Assembly (NCBI GenBank): GCA_025677835.1
Contig: JAIXMR010000050.1
Coordinates: forward strand, 105,513-169,512
Source of the DNA: Sporodiniella umbellata
Lineage: Eukaryota; Mucoromycota; Mucoromycetes; Mucorales; Rhizopodaceae
Direction of reading: 5' to 3'
DNA: 64,000 bases
Part shown: positions 1 through 11,400 of the stretch, one piece after another
Position numbering within the stretch: position 1 is the stretch's first letter
Layout: the number at the start of each line of letters is the position of its first letter
Program-made: the position numbers and the translations under genes
Notes under the pieces: model-generated
What the model was told of the DNA's origin: nothing
What the model saw: only the letters and a program-made list of their open reading frames with translations
Databases searched by the model: none

Positions 1-1077
1 AGACTGTCACAGGTCTCACTGGAGATCCGGTCGATCAAAGAAGGCCGAGCCAAGAAAGAGGAACGCCTGAAAGCAATCCTGGGAGACCCCAAAGGCCACC
101 TGTACCGTTTTCCACCCATTCCACTCCCATTGGACCCGACGCAGAAAGTGTATGGGACGATTCCCGAAAAATCTGGAGTGTTTAACAGCAATCTGCAGCC
201 GTTAAGGATTACGTTTATTCGTGAAGATGAAAGTGAATACCCAGTGATATTCAAGACGGGTGACGACCTTCGCCAGGATCAGCTGGTCATTCAGATTATT
301 CTGTTGATGGACAAGTTGATGCAGAAAGAGAATCTGGATCTCAAGCTGACCCCCTACAAGGTATTGGCGACCGGTTCAGAGCATGGTTTGATGCAGTTTG
401 TGCCCAGTGCCTCGTTAGCGGCTGTATTGAGCAAGCATCAAAACGGTCTGTTGGGTTATTTCAAGCTACACCATCCTAGTCAAGCGCCAGGACATTTCCA
501 AGGGGTGGATCCTAACGTGATGGAGACCTATATTCGAAGTTGCGGTATATACAAAAAACAAAAACAAAATAGAGTAAACGCTGATCCAGCCAGACTTGTA
601 GCGGGCTATTGTGTGATTACGTACCTCTTAGGCGTAGGGGATCGTCATCTGGATAACCTGTTACTTTCGCCTGATGGACATCTATTCCATGTAGACTTTG
701 GGTTTATTCTAGGCCGAGATCCCAAACCGTTTCCACCCCCGATGAAGCTCTGTAAGGAGATGATTGAAGCGATGGGAGGAGCAGATTCGGCCTATTACCT
801 CAGCTTTCAACAGTACTGCTATACCGCCTTTACCACCCTTCGCCGGAACGCCAACCTGATTCTCAACCTGTTTGCCCTGATGGTGGACGCCAATATACCC
901 GACATCAAAATCGAACCGGACAAGGCCGTGCTCAAAGTACAAGAAAAGTTTCGCCTCGACCTTTCAGAAGAAGCAGCCATTGCCTATTTTCGTGGTCTGA
1001 TCTCGGAGAGTGTTCATGCGCTCTTTCCACAACTCATGGAAATGGTTCACAAGTCTGCTCAGTATTGGCGAAGATAA
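1..1077 (+). CDS. VPS34: Phosphatidylinositol 3-kinase VPS34, C-terminal catalytic part (5' end outside window)
   Basis: Class III PI3-kinase, which makes PI3P on endosomes and autophagosomes in a complex with Vps15. The frame is open from base 1, so the gene starts upstream of the window. Visible kinase-domain signatures are GDDLRQDQ, the catalytic loop GVGDRHLDN, the activation loop starting HVDFGFILG with the PKPFPPP stretch, and the Vps34-type C-terminus ending QYWRR. Coding exons are <1..544 and 602..1077. Removing 545-601 (57 nt, GT-AG, CTGAT branch site) restores the conserved SCAGYC between YIRS and VITYLLG. Because that intron is 3n long and stop-free, an unspliced reading would add a false 19-residue insertion. 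It faces cdc24 tail to tail. A polyadenylation-like AATAAA follows the stop. Confidence 0.95.
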   Translation, partial: RLSQVSLEIRSIKEGRAKKEERLKAILGDPKGHLYRFPPIPLPLDPTQKVYGTIPEKSGVFNSNLQPLRITFIREDESEYPVIFKTGDDLRQDQLVIQIILLMDKLMQKENLDLKLTPYKVLATGSEHGLMQFVPSASLAAVLSKHQNGLLGYFKLHHPSQAPGHFQGVDPNVMETYIRSCGIYKKQKQNRVNADPARLVAGYCVITYLLGVGDRHLDNLLLSPDGHLFHVDFGFILGRDPKPFPPPMKLCKEMIEAMGGADSAYYLSFQQYCYTAFTTLRRNANLILNLFALMVDANIPDIKIEPDKAVLKVQEKFRLDLSEEAAIAYFRGLISESVHALFPQLMEMVHKSAQYWRR

Positions 1078-1191
1078 TCCTTTGTTAACCACAGACATTC
1101 AATCAATAAACAGATGGAGAGGGGACAACACCCTAAAAGTATGAAGCCTACAGAAATAATTCCCATGGCAACAGAATGCCTTAGAGATAGA

Positions 1192-1216
1192 TGTGTGTGT
1201 GTGTGTGTGTGTGTGT
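1192..1216. repeat. (TG)n microsatellite
   Basis: About 12 uninterrupted TG units downstream of the VPS34 stop. Confidence 0.95.
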
Positions 1217-1274
1217 AAATAGTTTTATTAGAAAAAAGCTTTGAAATATGTAAAGGAATGGGTGGCTCGTATTA

Positions 1275-1278
<4 letters not shown>

Positions 1279-1310
<32 letters not shown>
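1279..1310. repeat. Poly-T run of 32
   Basis: Uninterrupted T homopolymer in the convergent spacer. Its exact length may be affected by sequencing. Confidence 0.9.
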
Positions 1311-1311
<1 letters not shown>

Positions 1312-1455
1312 GGGTATATACATTTTGAAAGGGAAAGAGAATATTCTCTAAAGGAATGTGAGGCTATATAGTAGGGAAAGGGGGGTGGAAGTGAGAGAAA
1401 GGAAGTCTTTTTTTTTTTTTTTTTTTTTTTTTTTTCATAGAAAAAACCATAGAAG

Positions 1456-1487
<32 letters not shown>

Positions 1488-1558
1488 CAGTCTATAAGAG
1501 AAAAAAAAAAAAAGAGAAGGGGGGGGGGTATTTTTGTATAGATATGTATATGTGTGTA

Positions 1559-1562
<4 letters not shown>

Positions 1563-1592
<30 letters not shown>
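1563..1592. repeat. (TG)n microsatellite
   Basis: About 15 TG units just beyond the cdc24 stop codon. Confidence 0.95.
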
Positions 1593-1593
<1 letters not shown>

Positions 1594-1642
1594 TTCTTTG
1601 AGAACATAGAAAAAGAGAGGGAAGGCAATTGAAAGAAAGTGC

Positions 1643-3512
1643 TTAGATACTGACGGCAAGGTTAACGATATGGGAGGCGGCTTCAAAGGCCATGACAACA
1701 TCGTCGTCAGAGTTAATGGTGATCAGGTCATTTTCTTCATCCCAGTATTTGAGACGAAGCAGGTCTCCAGGCTCTAGAACGGTCTTTAGCTTGGCCTTGA
1801 TCTTTTCCATGAGTTCATGAAAAGAGATGCGTGCGGGCGGGACGATGACATAGAACATACCGTTGAATTCAAAGCGGATCTTGACAGTGGTAGGTTCGAG
1901 GGGTGTACTGGAGAGGATATCACCCAGCTTGGTGGATTTGGGCTCGATCCAGGCCTTTCGGAAAGAGGCTTCGATCATCTGATTGGCGCGCAAGAGGTTG
2001 GGATTACTTTGGGATCGAAGGCGGCCCGGGAGAGGGCGAACGTCTGCGGCGGGCTGTGAGTGCGAACGACCCGTGTGGAGCAGTGGGTGATGGAGGGCAT
2101 CTTCAGGAAGCTGGGGGGCATCTTCGGATGGGTAGCATTGGCCATGATGCGAGCGACTGGGCGAGGGCGGTAGGGAAGGGGGTGGCGAGGCTGGGTAGTA
2201 CGTGGGATGATAAAAGCCGGCCTCGGTCTGGGTGGCATGGGATCGAAGCAACGGCAAGAGGTTCAAAGCGGGGACAGGACGGAGGGGGTGGCTGGAGAAA
2301 GAACCGGAACGCGAGGACCGCATATCCTCCTCATCCTCCTCCTCTTCTTCTTCTTCTTCTTCTTCAGCATCCGACAGGTCTGTATAAGGGCCTCTGGGTA
2401 GGATTTCGCTGGTGTGTTCGTCCAAGGCGCAGGTACGGATACGGTCAAAGGCGTTTGACCAGAGACTGAGCTGCTCTTCGTTACGGTACCGGATCGAGAG
2501 ATGTTTGGCCTCGCGCGTACTGAGGCTAAGGTCGATCTGCAGCGACCCCGGCTTGGTCAATACACTCTCGATCGCGATAGCCTCGATCATGGTTTTAGGC
2601 GTCAGACTGCCACGGCCTCGGTTACGACGTGTGCGGTTCTTGGCTTCCTTGCAGAGCAGAAGCGAGCGCTCGAACAAGAACAAGTGGTATTCGCGTTCGG
2701 TGCGATGGTCTAGCGAGGCCTGTAGTTTCTCACAGAGCACCAGATTGCCACAGCCTTCGAGCGAGAGTGATTCCATGTGCTGTTGAAGCTCACGGACGGT
2801 CTGGTTATTTTCGTGCTGACGTTGGGTTTCGTTGACCTTTTCTGCCACACGTCGGATCGCATCCACCGCCAACAGGGTTTCTTGGTAAAAGGGCCATTCA
2901 GGATCCGTGCTCCTCACCAGTTCTTGAAGCAGTAAAGGATATTTGCAGATCCGTTGCACTGGCTTGATCAATAAGGAAGGCAGTTCATAGGTCGGGTCTA
3001 GCAGGCTTGCCAGTCGCATCAACTTGGGTGTTTCCTGTACCACCAAATCCTGGGCAGAGTAATAGTTGGCACAGTAAGGCTCATAGACCGAAAACGCCTG
3101 CTCGGTCTGAAGAAAGAGCTGGCCCACCCGCTGCTCTCGAGGGGATTTCTCTGCCATGTTTTCAAGCCCGATCAAGAACCGTCGTTGGAAATCCAAGAGG
3201 GAGTTCAGGTTGCCAAACAGATAATGGAGGGTGTCAGGCGAAAGAATCTTTTGGTGTTGTAACTCCCACATGTAATCCTAACGTGGTTATATCAGTCTCT
3301 AATCCAAGCAGTGCTCTTTTTTTTTTTGTTTATATACCTGAAGTGTCTCCATAGCGTTTACGTATTTTCTTTCTGTCTCCAAAAGCTCCATAAAGACATT
3401 ATCGCGTGTGTCTCTGGGGCCATTGGGGTCTGAGTTTCGATTCAGGGAGCGCACGGTGATGGTGCCACGCTCTTCTAGCCTTTGTAAAAGTTGATGCAAG
3501 GTGTGCACTACC

Positions 3513-3543
<31 letters not shown>

Positions 3544-4028
3544 TTTAAGAGTGAATAAGACACAGCGTTAGGGAGGAGGAGGGGCTTTACTCTGACGATA
3601 CCGTTGGTACCGTTTGAAAAGACGTCGCCGATCGAAAACATGTCCATCTCCTTGAAAGCCAACTTGTCACGGCAGGCGACGATGAAATGGTAGACGGCGG
3701 CTTTAGAGACGTTGGTGGCGTTCAAGTTGGCGGTTGGGGCAATCGTCAATGGCTCTGTAGGGTTGAGAGCGTTGTAGATCTTTAGGAGAGGAAATCCGAG
3801 CTGACAGATGCTGGTAAGCTTCGAGAGTGGGTCGGTGGTTTCCTCCAGATTCTGAAGAAACGGCGTCATGCCTTCGACTAGGCTCAATCTATCGAGAACC
3901 GAAAGGCAGTTGTGATACAATGAGTTTGTGTTCACTGGCCTGAGGGCTGGCAAGGGCGGTGTGAGAGGTACATCCATCAGATTGACCGAAGAAGGTGGAT
4001 TTCTTCGGTTGAGTGTTAAGGTGGACAT
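1643..4028 (-). CDS. CDC24: Cdc24-type Rho/Cdc42 guanine nucleotide exchange factor
   Basis: Activates Cdc42 at sites of polarised growth. Exons on the minus strand are 4028-3591, 3511-3338 and 3277-1643, giving 748 aa with all phases consistent. Order of domains: an N-terminal CDC24/calponin-like region (about residues 40-130), the DH domain (about 182-362, with FMELLETERKYV and the LIKPVQRICKYPLLLQEL helix), a PH domain (about 380-480, with HLFLFERSLLLCKEA), an acidic run of Glu/Asp, a low-complexity Pro/Ser linker, and a C-terminal PB1 domain (about 668-748) that binds Bem1-type scaffolds in yeast. This architecture is specific to Cdc24. The ATG at 4026-4028 starts the only frame that reaches the calponin-like region. 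The first intron (79 nt) contains a T tract just before its acceptor. PH and PB1 regions are GC-richer than the centre of the window. Confidence 0.95.
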
Positions 4029-4959
4029 AATGTGTCAATAGGTGGACTAGCAAAGTCGTTTCTTATTTTTTAAAAAATAAAAAAATAAAAAAGAAAGAAA
4101 AAAATAAATAAAAAAAATAGATAAAAAGGAAAAATAAAATAACAAACTAAAATACAAAAATAATTAAATAAGGGGTCAAAGGAGAGACAAACAAAGACAA
4201 ATAACTAAAAATATCAAAAAAGGACGGAGAAAAACTTTAAAGGAACGTGAAAATCTCTTTTTTTTTTTTTTCTCTATCCTCAAAATGCATTCGAATAGGT
4301 TAGTTTATAAATAAAAACAAAGACGTACATTCTAATTTCAATTCTAAATTTTTTTATTTTTTTATTTTTTTTTTTTTTTTATTATTTTTCCCTAAACGCT
4401 TGCCTTCTCCCTGGACTTGAGGTCCGTTCAAACTCCATTCTAGATGGTCCACCCCTTAAAGCAGTCCAAACAGGGAGGCAATCCTTTTGGATAGATCTAA
4501 TATATATGGAGATTCCCATACGGTTACACCGGTTGTCACTTTACCGTCAAGTTTCATTCTCGTTTTTACAACACCGCCTCATGCCTTGTTCGATGTCGCT
4601 TTTCAAACAGAGACACTTTGCATCCAATTGTCTGTGCAGGTAGTTTTGTGTCTTTAGTGCTCTGGCCGCACGTCATCTGTACTCTTCCGCACTTTTCTCT
4701 CTTTCATTGTCCACAACATTCTCTGTGTTTACTTTTTGGCTTAGGGTAACCACCATGCATATGTGACACCTTGCGCTTAAGCTTTTTGTCAAACCACGCT
4801 CTCTTTCTTTCCGAAGCATGCCGACCTTGCCTAGATGTCTGTGAGCTTGGCTATGCTATGGACAAAAGGAATAAAAAGGCAAAAAGGGTTTTGGCCCCCC
4901 GGTTTGTTGTGTTTTATTAAAAAAAAAAATAATAATAATCATTGTCATGAAAAGGGTGT
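4029..4959. other. Upstream region of cdc24 / downstream of RPL5
   Basis: 931 bp between two genes on the minus strand. The cdc24-proximal 350 bp are A/T homopolymer rich. The stretch 4390-4880 is more balanced in composition and pyrimidine-rich on the + strand. I see no open frame of length and no RNA gene; it probably contains the cdc24 promoter and 5' UTR. Confidence 0.6.
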
Positions 4960-6200
4960 TTAAGCACTGAAAGCAGCCTTAGCAGCACGGACCTTAGATT
5001 CACGTTGCTTCTTGGTAAGACGAGCTTGCTTCTTGTAGTGTTGAGTGGTCTTCTTTTCCTTCTTTTCGGCAGGCATGGGGTTTTCACGGATAGCGGCGTG
5101 AGCTTCAGTGTACATGTCTTCGACAGCATCGGAGGTGATGCCGTTCTTGATGAAGGTAGCGAATTGCTTCTTGTAACGTTCTTCATCTTCTTCTTCGAGG
5201 TATTCCATGTATTCAGCAACATGGACACCAAAGATGTAGTTACGGAGAAGTTCATCATCGTTGGTCTTGGATTCGATATCGAAACCAGGGAAACGGTTAC
5301 CGCTGTGGGGAACAAAGATACCACCATCAGAAGCACCCTTCATAGCACCAAACACACGGGCACCAGTGGAAGTACGAGCCAAACCGACATCAAGGAAAGC
5401 CTTGAAAGGACGGGGAGCTCCTTCAGCAGCTTCGATCATTTGAACGGTACCGTCAGGTTCAGCAAAACCTTCGTACTTGTCAGCCAAACCGAGCTTGGTC
5501 AAAGTACGACGGGCCAACAACAAACCGGTAGCATAGGCAGCGGCCCAGTTGGTCAAACCACCCTTAATACCGTAACGGGGTAATTCGTGAGCATAGGCAG
5601 CAGAGAGAACAAAATCACCTTGGAGCTTAGCATAGATGATTTGACAGACAATGTCCTTGTTGGTGAAACGAACAACCAATCTGTACTTGGGAGAGTTGTA
5701 CTTGTTCTTGGCTTGAACCACAAGTCTCTTACGAGCATAGTAATCAGTCTTACCCTCTAAGAAAAAATTTTTTTTTTTTTTTTTGCGAAAAAAAACTCGG
5801 TCAGTTGCCTTATTCTTTCCTATCTACTTCACGTTCTCGTTTACCTCTTCTTCTACGGTACTTGACTTGGTAACGCTTGAAGTAAGCCTTGTTCTTTTGT
5901 TGCTTAACGAAGGGCTACAGGAAAAATAATGACGGTTAAACCCAAAATTTCTACTCTTTGCTTATTCAAACGCTTGTATAAACACAGACACACACACACA
6001 CACATACAAAAGGCGTAGTCCCTCCTGTTTCAATTCCCCATCCAATGTTGAAGGATGCTAAGTTGAATTAACATTGCTTATTTTTTTTTTTTTTTTTTTT
6101 TTGAAAGATATCAATCCATCATCCATCCACTGTAATGCCCATGTATGTGTATGTATATGTATCTATAGATATGCGTGTATTCAAGTTTGATATATACCAT
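4960..6200 (-). CDS. RPL5: 60S ribosomal protein uL18 (L5)
   Basis: Large-subunit protein that carries 5S rRNA with uL5 into the ribosome. Exons on the minus strand: a start exon of only ATG (6200-6198), 5914-5845 and 5756-4960, giving 289 aa, close to the roughly 297 of yeast and human. Exon 2 starts [15 protein letters not shown] and ends in four arginines; exon 3 supplies [12 protein letters not shown], a hallmark of the family, then [18 protein letters not shown] and the Lys-rich C-terminus. The ATG-only exon is inferred from ATG|GTATAT being the only ATG-GT junction I found upstream. It leaves a 283-nt first intron, long for this window but usual for ribosomal protein genes. The inner exons are certain; the start is moderately sure. 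Codon use is strongly biased, as expected for high expression. Confidence 0.92.
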
Positions 6201-6524
6201 TTCGACTAATGTGGTTAAAAAAAAGGAAGGAGTCTTGACAGCACAGAGTTCGTTCTTGTCTTTGACCGTAATTCAAGTGCGCTTCTTTCCCCTCAGGTCT
6301 TTGTTCGGCGCTTTTTTTTTTTTTTTTTGGGTGGTTTGGGCCGGATTGGCAGTCACTTTGGGCTCAGAAAAAAAAAAAAAAAAAAAAAAAAAAATCAACG
6401 AAACATCGGAAAAATAATTTTGAAAATAAGGAGAGAGAGATTTTTATATATAGCGTCAATTATGTACAAACAAAGTATTAAGTGAATGAGGAGGGGTAAA
6501 AAGAAAAAAAAAAAAATTTTTTTT
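6201..6524. promoter_or_regulatory. RPL5 upstream region
   Basis: 324 bp between the RPL5 start codon and the stop of the next minus-strand gene, so it must hold the RPL5 promoter and 5' UTR. It contains A/T homopolymers at about 6313-6328 and 6368-6394. I recognise no specific element. Confidence 0.4.
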
Positions 6525-7415
6525 CTATTCGTAAGCAGCAGGACCCAAAGGCACTTGGTGGCCTGAAGTGGACTCAAGATCAGGCAAAACGTCGATGGAT
6601 AGGTGAATAATAATCACTGGGATTTTCTTTTTCAGTTGAATACTAAACACGCGCAATAAGTCAATAACAGTTGGATAGATAAACAAATACCTTTCTAATC
6701 CCTTTGGTTGGCCCTCGATAGGATCCCATTGTTCTACTACCTCATCTGTACCAAGCTGTGTGTACTGGTGTAAGGTGCCCATCATCTTTCTTTTAATGAT
6801 CTCCACCACAGTTACTGCCTTGTTCACAGATGATCCTTTGCCTACAAGCACAATCGACTTTTGTTGTTCTTCCTGTTCTATCCGTATCAGGACAGCTTCT
6901 TTCGTACTTGTTTTATACCTGAAGCTTTTTTAACCCTACTTCCACATACGTATTGATCTTGCTGTGTGTTATACGTATTTCATTGACTCCTGCCGGCTTT
7001 TCTTCTTTACTCTCTATTGACTTTGCACTTCTCTGATAGTTCTCCACTAAAATAGAATAAGTCTCGTTTCAATAATAATAATAATAATAAAAAAAAAAAG
7101 TTTTCAGTCTCTGGTTCATTTTGGTCTCATAGATGCTAAGGGTTACGTTTTCTTTTCTTTTTTTTTTTTTTGTAAAATGAAAACAAGAGGGTTGTGTATA
7201 GACGCGGTGTAGATAAAGACTCTCTTTGTCAGAGAGCGATCTTGCTTCCGATATCCATCCCAATGACAAGTTCTAAGGTACATTTGGATTCATTGACAGA
7301 AGCTTGTTTGTCAATATTGAGCCATCCTTTACCAGCAATGTGTTTACTTCTTAAATCATAGTTGGTCTAACAATCACTCACTCGCTCTTTGTTTGGCCTT
7401 ACGCTTTATATTCAT
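6525..7415 (-). CDS. Alba-domain protein, RNase P/MRP subunit RPP25-like
   Basis: Small Alba-family RNA-binding protein like the Rpp25/Pop6 subunit of RNase P and RNase MRP. Well-supported exons on the minus strand are 7046-6919, 6872-6691 and 6642-6525, separated by 46- and 48-nt introns. The spliced frame gives IRITHSKINTYVEVGLKKLQ, then EEQQKSIVLVGKGSSVNKAV and VEIIKRK, matching the Alba strand-helix-strand order and the conserved GKG...KAVTVVEI. The C-terminus ends GPAAYE. The first exon is uncertain: the acceptor at 7047 needs one base from upstream, and 7415-7382 (ATG to a GTGAGT donor) fits in phase and gives 153 aa with a Lys/Arg-rich start. That would need a 335-nt intron. RPP25 versus cytosolic Alba-like proteins cannot be separated here. 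Confidence 0.75.
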
Positions 7416-8297
7416 TTCTTTTGAAAATAAAGCAAGATTTCAAACATTGTCGCGTCATTGACACAACACACTCTAGTTCTTTTTTCTCACAAAAAGAGAG
7501 TAGAAAAACGAAGCATCTCGAACCTTTTACGGAATCATCCTTTTACTTTTTTTTTTCTTTTTTGGCTGACGCCAACTTTTTCTAATAATAATAATAATAA
7601 AACACCTTACTTTTACGTTCTAAAGAAAACAAATAGGAAAAAAGAGAAAAAAATTTTTTTTTTTTTTTTTTTGGTAGAGTTCATATGAGTTTCAAATTGA
7701 CTGAATGGGATGTCTAGAACAAACTAGCAACCGAGAAAAGCATAGGACGAATAAAGACTTGGGTTAAAAACGATTACCAAGCAAAAGATGACTTAATAAG
7801 ACATTCAATGCAAGCCATCGAACCATAAAGAAATCCTTAGTTGAGAAACTGTTGTAACTATTAAAAACAACCTTAAAAAGTATAGGAAAAGAATGATGGG
7901 AGGGTGAAACACAAATAGAATAGGCTTGGAAAATGCAAGCATCTGTTGAGAGTTTTATTATTATTATTATTATTGTCACTATTATCATTATTATTGTTGT
8001 TGTTGGTGCATTTGACAATACAAAAGTATGTCTGTGCATGATTTTGTGTAATCCGGACTTGTTATGCAGAGCACAAACATAGTTGACATATTAGCTGTCC
8101 CTTGTACTAACACTTTGTATAAGAAATCAAAAAAAAAAAAAAAAAAAAAAAAACCGTGAGTAGTCAATCTACCTTTCTATTAAGCCAAAATGTTTTGAAT
8201 AAAATAGAAAGGCTATGAAATAAAAGACACTATGTAAGTCATGTCTATTTTTTTCCTTTTTTTTTTTTTCTTACCCCTTAACCTTTTCTAAAAGTCA

Positions 8298-8341
<44 letters not shown>

Positions 8342-8366
8342 CATTTTGAATCCAACAAACCTTGTC
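7416..8366. other. Spacer between RPP25-like gene and DSS1
   Basis: About 950 bp of AT-rich divergent spacer. It contains ATT/AAT trinucleotide repeats (7586-7600 and 7955-8003), several homopolymers, and a 42-T run that ends 25 bases before the DSS1 ATG. No gene is supported. The frame 8039-7764 (-) is mostly poly-Ile/Thr encoded by the ATT repeat and is not convincing. Confidence 0.6.
8300..8341. repeat. Poly-T run of 42
   Basis: The longest homopolymer in the window, 25 bases upstream of the DSS1 start codon and probably in its promoter or 5' UTR. Confidence 0.9.
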
Positions 8367-11123
8367 ATGCTTCGACTGTTAGTTAGACAGGCAACTCGTC
8401 ATGCGAGTCGATCTTCACTATTCTGTCAAATTGCTCGGTCAAAACATAGTCTTGCTTCAACGGCTGTGCCTATTTCAAAAGATCTAGCAGAGATCAAAAC
8501 ATCCAACACTCTCGCAGTCGATCCTGTCAAACTGCCATCGACTAATCACTTGGTTTTTAAAATCGGCGATTACGTAGAAGCTGTGAGGTAGATAATAGAC
8601 TGGGTTTATTACCATGACCTGATTTTTTTTTTTTTTTTTTTTTTTTTGGTGAATAGAGGAAATCAATATAGCGGTTTGGTAGTAGGCGTTCGACAAGCCA
8701 GTGGCAAATTACAACGTGTGACTCTATTGCTTCGAAATGGAAAGAAACTGACATTCATGAGCGATTCTATTTTATTCTGTGCTCCTTCTTTTGACCGATC
8801 CATCCGATTACCTCCGGGTGTCAGTCAACTCAGCCTTCTTTCCCAAGATGTAGATGGGGTGTTGGAAGAGATCCCTCAAGAGTACACTCGGGTTGTTGCC
8901 GACTATCAGATAAGACTGAGGCTAGGTAGAGCTCAAGCACACATGAAACTTCTTTCACTTCCTGCTGCCTTTGAGGGGAAAAGCAGCGTATCCTTAGATA
9001 GTCTGTCCGAATTCGTATTTCAGTCCAAAGAGGCCAACTATCGCCATATCGTCTTTAACCATCTTCTGTCTGAGAACATAAAGTTTGTACCTGCCAGTTC
9101 CACAATGGGGTCTGAGGATTGGATCCTGCGTAGTCCAAAAGAGATTAAACGGATCAGTACTGTCATTGCAGCCATCCGAGGCCGAACCCCAGATTACATA
9201 CAGTTTCTTTCAAAGGTACGTATCATGCTCCAGTTCTATCAAAGCCATGCGGATCCTTTGCTCGGCACCATCCCCTCTCAGGCTGTAGACGTCTTCTCTC
9301 GCTCAGCACCCATTCTGACTGACATGGACCGTGATTTCTTAAACTTTGTGACGGACTGGGTACGCTCCCCAAATTCGATCGATACCTCCCCCTATGAAGT
9401 CTTTGTGCCCAATTTGCTCAAAGCATTGAAGGTCTATGACAACCTGTTCTTTGACAAAACGCTTGCTACGCGTTTCTTGACAGAGATGGGGATGTTCAAA
9501 CCTTGGGATAACGTTCAGATGTTGAGTAAGGGCCATGTGGCAGAAGAATTCTTTTGGACAGACCGTGCCAAAGAGGCAGACAGCAAGATGGCTCAGTACG
9601 CCAATGCCTTTCTCTCAGGTGAACAACCGGATCCTGCAGATATCTGTGGCTCGATCCGTCACGATTTTGGCGATTTGCCAGTATACACGATTGATGACCC
9701 CTCAGCCAAAGAAATTGACGACGGTGTCTCGATTGAACAGATACCAGGTGAAGATGCCACTTGGCTTCATGTACACGTAGCTGATCCCACAACCTATATT
9801 CACCCAGAACACGAACTGGCCCCTTTGATTCAACGTCGTGTGGAAACTCTCTATCTAACTGAACGTCATTTCCCTATGTTGCCCGAATCGCTTTCCTCCA
9901 AGAAATTCAGTTTGGGCGATACTGCACAAAAGAATGCAAACGGACAGCAAAATGCCATGACCTTCAGTACCAAAGTTAGCCGAGAAGGCGAGCTCCTGGA
10001 CTATACCGTACGCCCTAGTTTGGTCAAGAATGTGCGCAAGGTATACTACGATGATGTTGACCGCTTGCTTTCCCCCATCGCTCGCATCGACTCAGAGCCT
10101 CTGATCGATACTCGCAGGTCGTTTTCTCACCCTTCAGATGTGCTGTTTAGCAAAAACACATACAAGGATACACTCCAACCCACTTTTGAAAAGGATCTCC
10201 TCGCTCTTTACGAACTCTCCCAACGCCATCTGACTGCGCGTGTTCGACAAGGTGCCATTGCTTTTGCAAGACCCTCACCTACCATCAGTATTCTTCAAGA
10301 ACTTGATCTGCCCGCAATTCAATACAACGTGCCCGAGTATGCCTCCTCGCTTCCTCCGCTCCGTCTCAGCCTTTCTAATTTCCACCGCTCCCCTTCCCGT
10401 CAGATGGTGGCAGAGACCATGATCATGGGTGGCCGTGTGGCCAGTCTATTTGCCCGCGATCAAGGCATCAATATCCTTTACCGTTCGCAGGTTTGGCCAG
10501 CCGATGCTTCTCCAGGAGACCTCGCACTCCGTCAGAAGCTCTCTGAAGCCTGCGATCCAAACACAGGCTTTCTTGGCTACCGAGAAGCGCTTCCTTTCAT
10601 GCGTATTTTCCCACCTGCCACCCTAAGCACAACGCCAGGACTACCCCATGCCACCATGGGTATCCAGGACGGCTATAGTAAAGTGACCTCACCCCTGCGT
10701 CGCTACACGGACGTACTTGCTCATTGGCAAATCAAGGCGCATCTTTTGAAAGAGAAGGCCTTCTTCACGCGTCAACAGCTGGACGCAATGATTCCCACTC
10801 TCGAAACACGCGCCAAACGATTGAAGGCATTACAGAAACAAAATACTGATTTTTGGGTGGTGCATCTGATCCATCGCCTCAGCGCCGACGCACTCTCCCT
10901 CCGGAATCGTACTTGGGACTGTACGATCAACACCGTAAACGAGAACGCATTAACTCAGCTCGGAGGAAATATGGTGGTTGCCTTTGGTACCCTTCTGGAT
11001 TTCGGTATTCGAGCACGTATCGAAAATGTTCCAAGACAACTTGATTTAGGAGAGACGGTCAAAGTACGTATCTCTAAAATTGATCAAACAGACGGTAGAA
11101 TCTCCTTGCAGCTTGCTGAATAA
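8367..11123 (+). CDS. DSS1: Mitochondrial 3'-5' exoribonuclease DSS1/MSU1/CYT-4 (RNase II family)
   Basis: RNase II/R-family nuclease that, with the helicase Suv3, degrades and processes mitochondrial RNA. Exons 8367..8587 and 8657..11123 give 895 aa. The N-terminus is Arg-rich and lacks acidic residues for about 30 positions, as expected of a mitochondrial presequence; the ATG at 8367 is the first in frame. The RNB domain spans about residues 410-770 with the acidic metal site around 420-429 (DDPSAKEIDDG) and the catalytic Arg region TSPLRRYTD at about 751-759. A C-terminal S1-like beta-barrel ends SKIDQTDGRISLQLAE. The second acidic ligand position reads Glu (E426) instead of the Asp of E. 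coli RNase II. The junction EAV-R-GNQYSG is in phase. AATAAAA follows the stop. Assignment to the fungal mitochondrial branch rests on the presequence and overall layout. Confidence 0.93.
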
Positions 11124-11400
11124 AATGCTTTGTGCTGGTCACCACCACCATCCTTCAAGCTGATCTTGTTGTTTTCTTTATATAGCAATAAAATAATCTC
11201 AAAAACAAACATACCTTCACTGCATCGCTTCTAACAAATGTAACTCAAAAGCTTAAAAAACGTGTCTGTCATATCAAAATGTCTCCCTTTCAACACTATC
11301 CTTTCAAACTCAGGGTGTTAAATAAAAAAAAAAAAAAAAAAAAAAAAAAAGCTTGTAAATTTTTTCATCTCCTTTTTTTTTTTTTTTTTCATTCAAAAAG

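Larger units (their letters stand above)
1078..1642. other. Convergent 3' spacer rich in simple repeats
   Basis: This region lies between the stop codons of VPS34 (+) and cdc24 (-). It holds two (TG)n tracts, a 32-T run, further poly-T, poly-A and G runs, and no supported gene. Frames that cross it translate to poly-Phe/Lys and Thr-His repeats, so they are low-complexity artefacts. Confidence 0.8.

Noticed and set aside
1903..2469. 188-aa + strand frame
   Set aside because: Antisense shadow of the GC-rich, low-complexity part of cdc24.
4418..4432. tRNA B-box-like sequence (CGTTCAAACTCC)
   Set aside because: The base that should pair in the T stem is wrong and no A box, acceptor stem or anticodon arm can be drawn around it.
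5005..5583. 192-aa + strand frame
   Set aside because: Antisense shadow of RPL5, produced by its strong codon bias.
6873..6918. A 20-nt intron between the Alba exons
   Set aside because: Too short and out of phase; the 46-nt intron to the AACAG acceptor at 6873 restores the Alba sequence.
7764..8039. 91-aa minus-strand frame
   Set aside because: Much of it is Ile/Thr encoded by an ATT repeat; no start context, splice partner or family resemblance.
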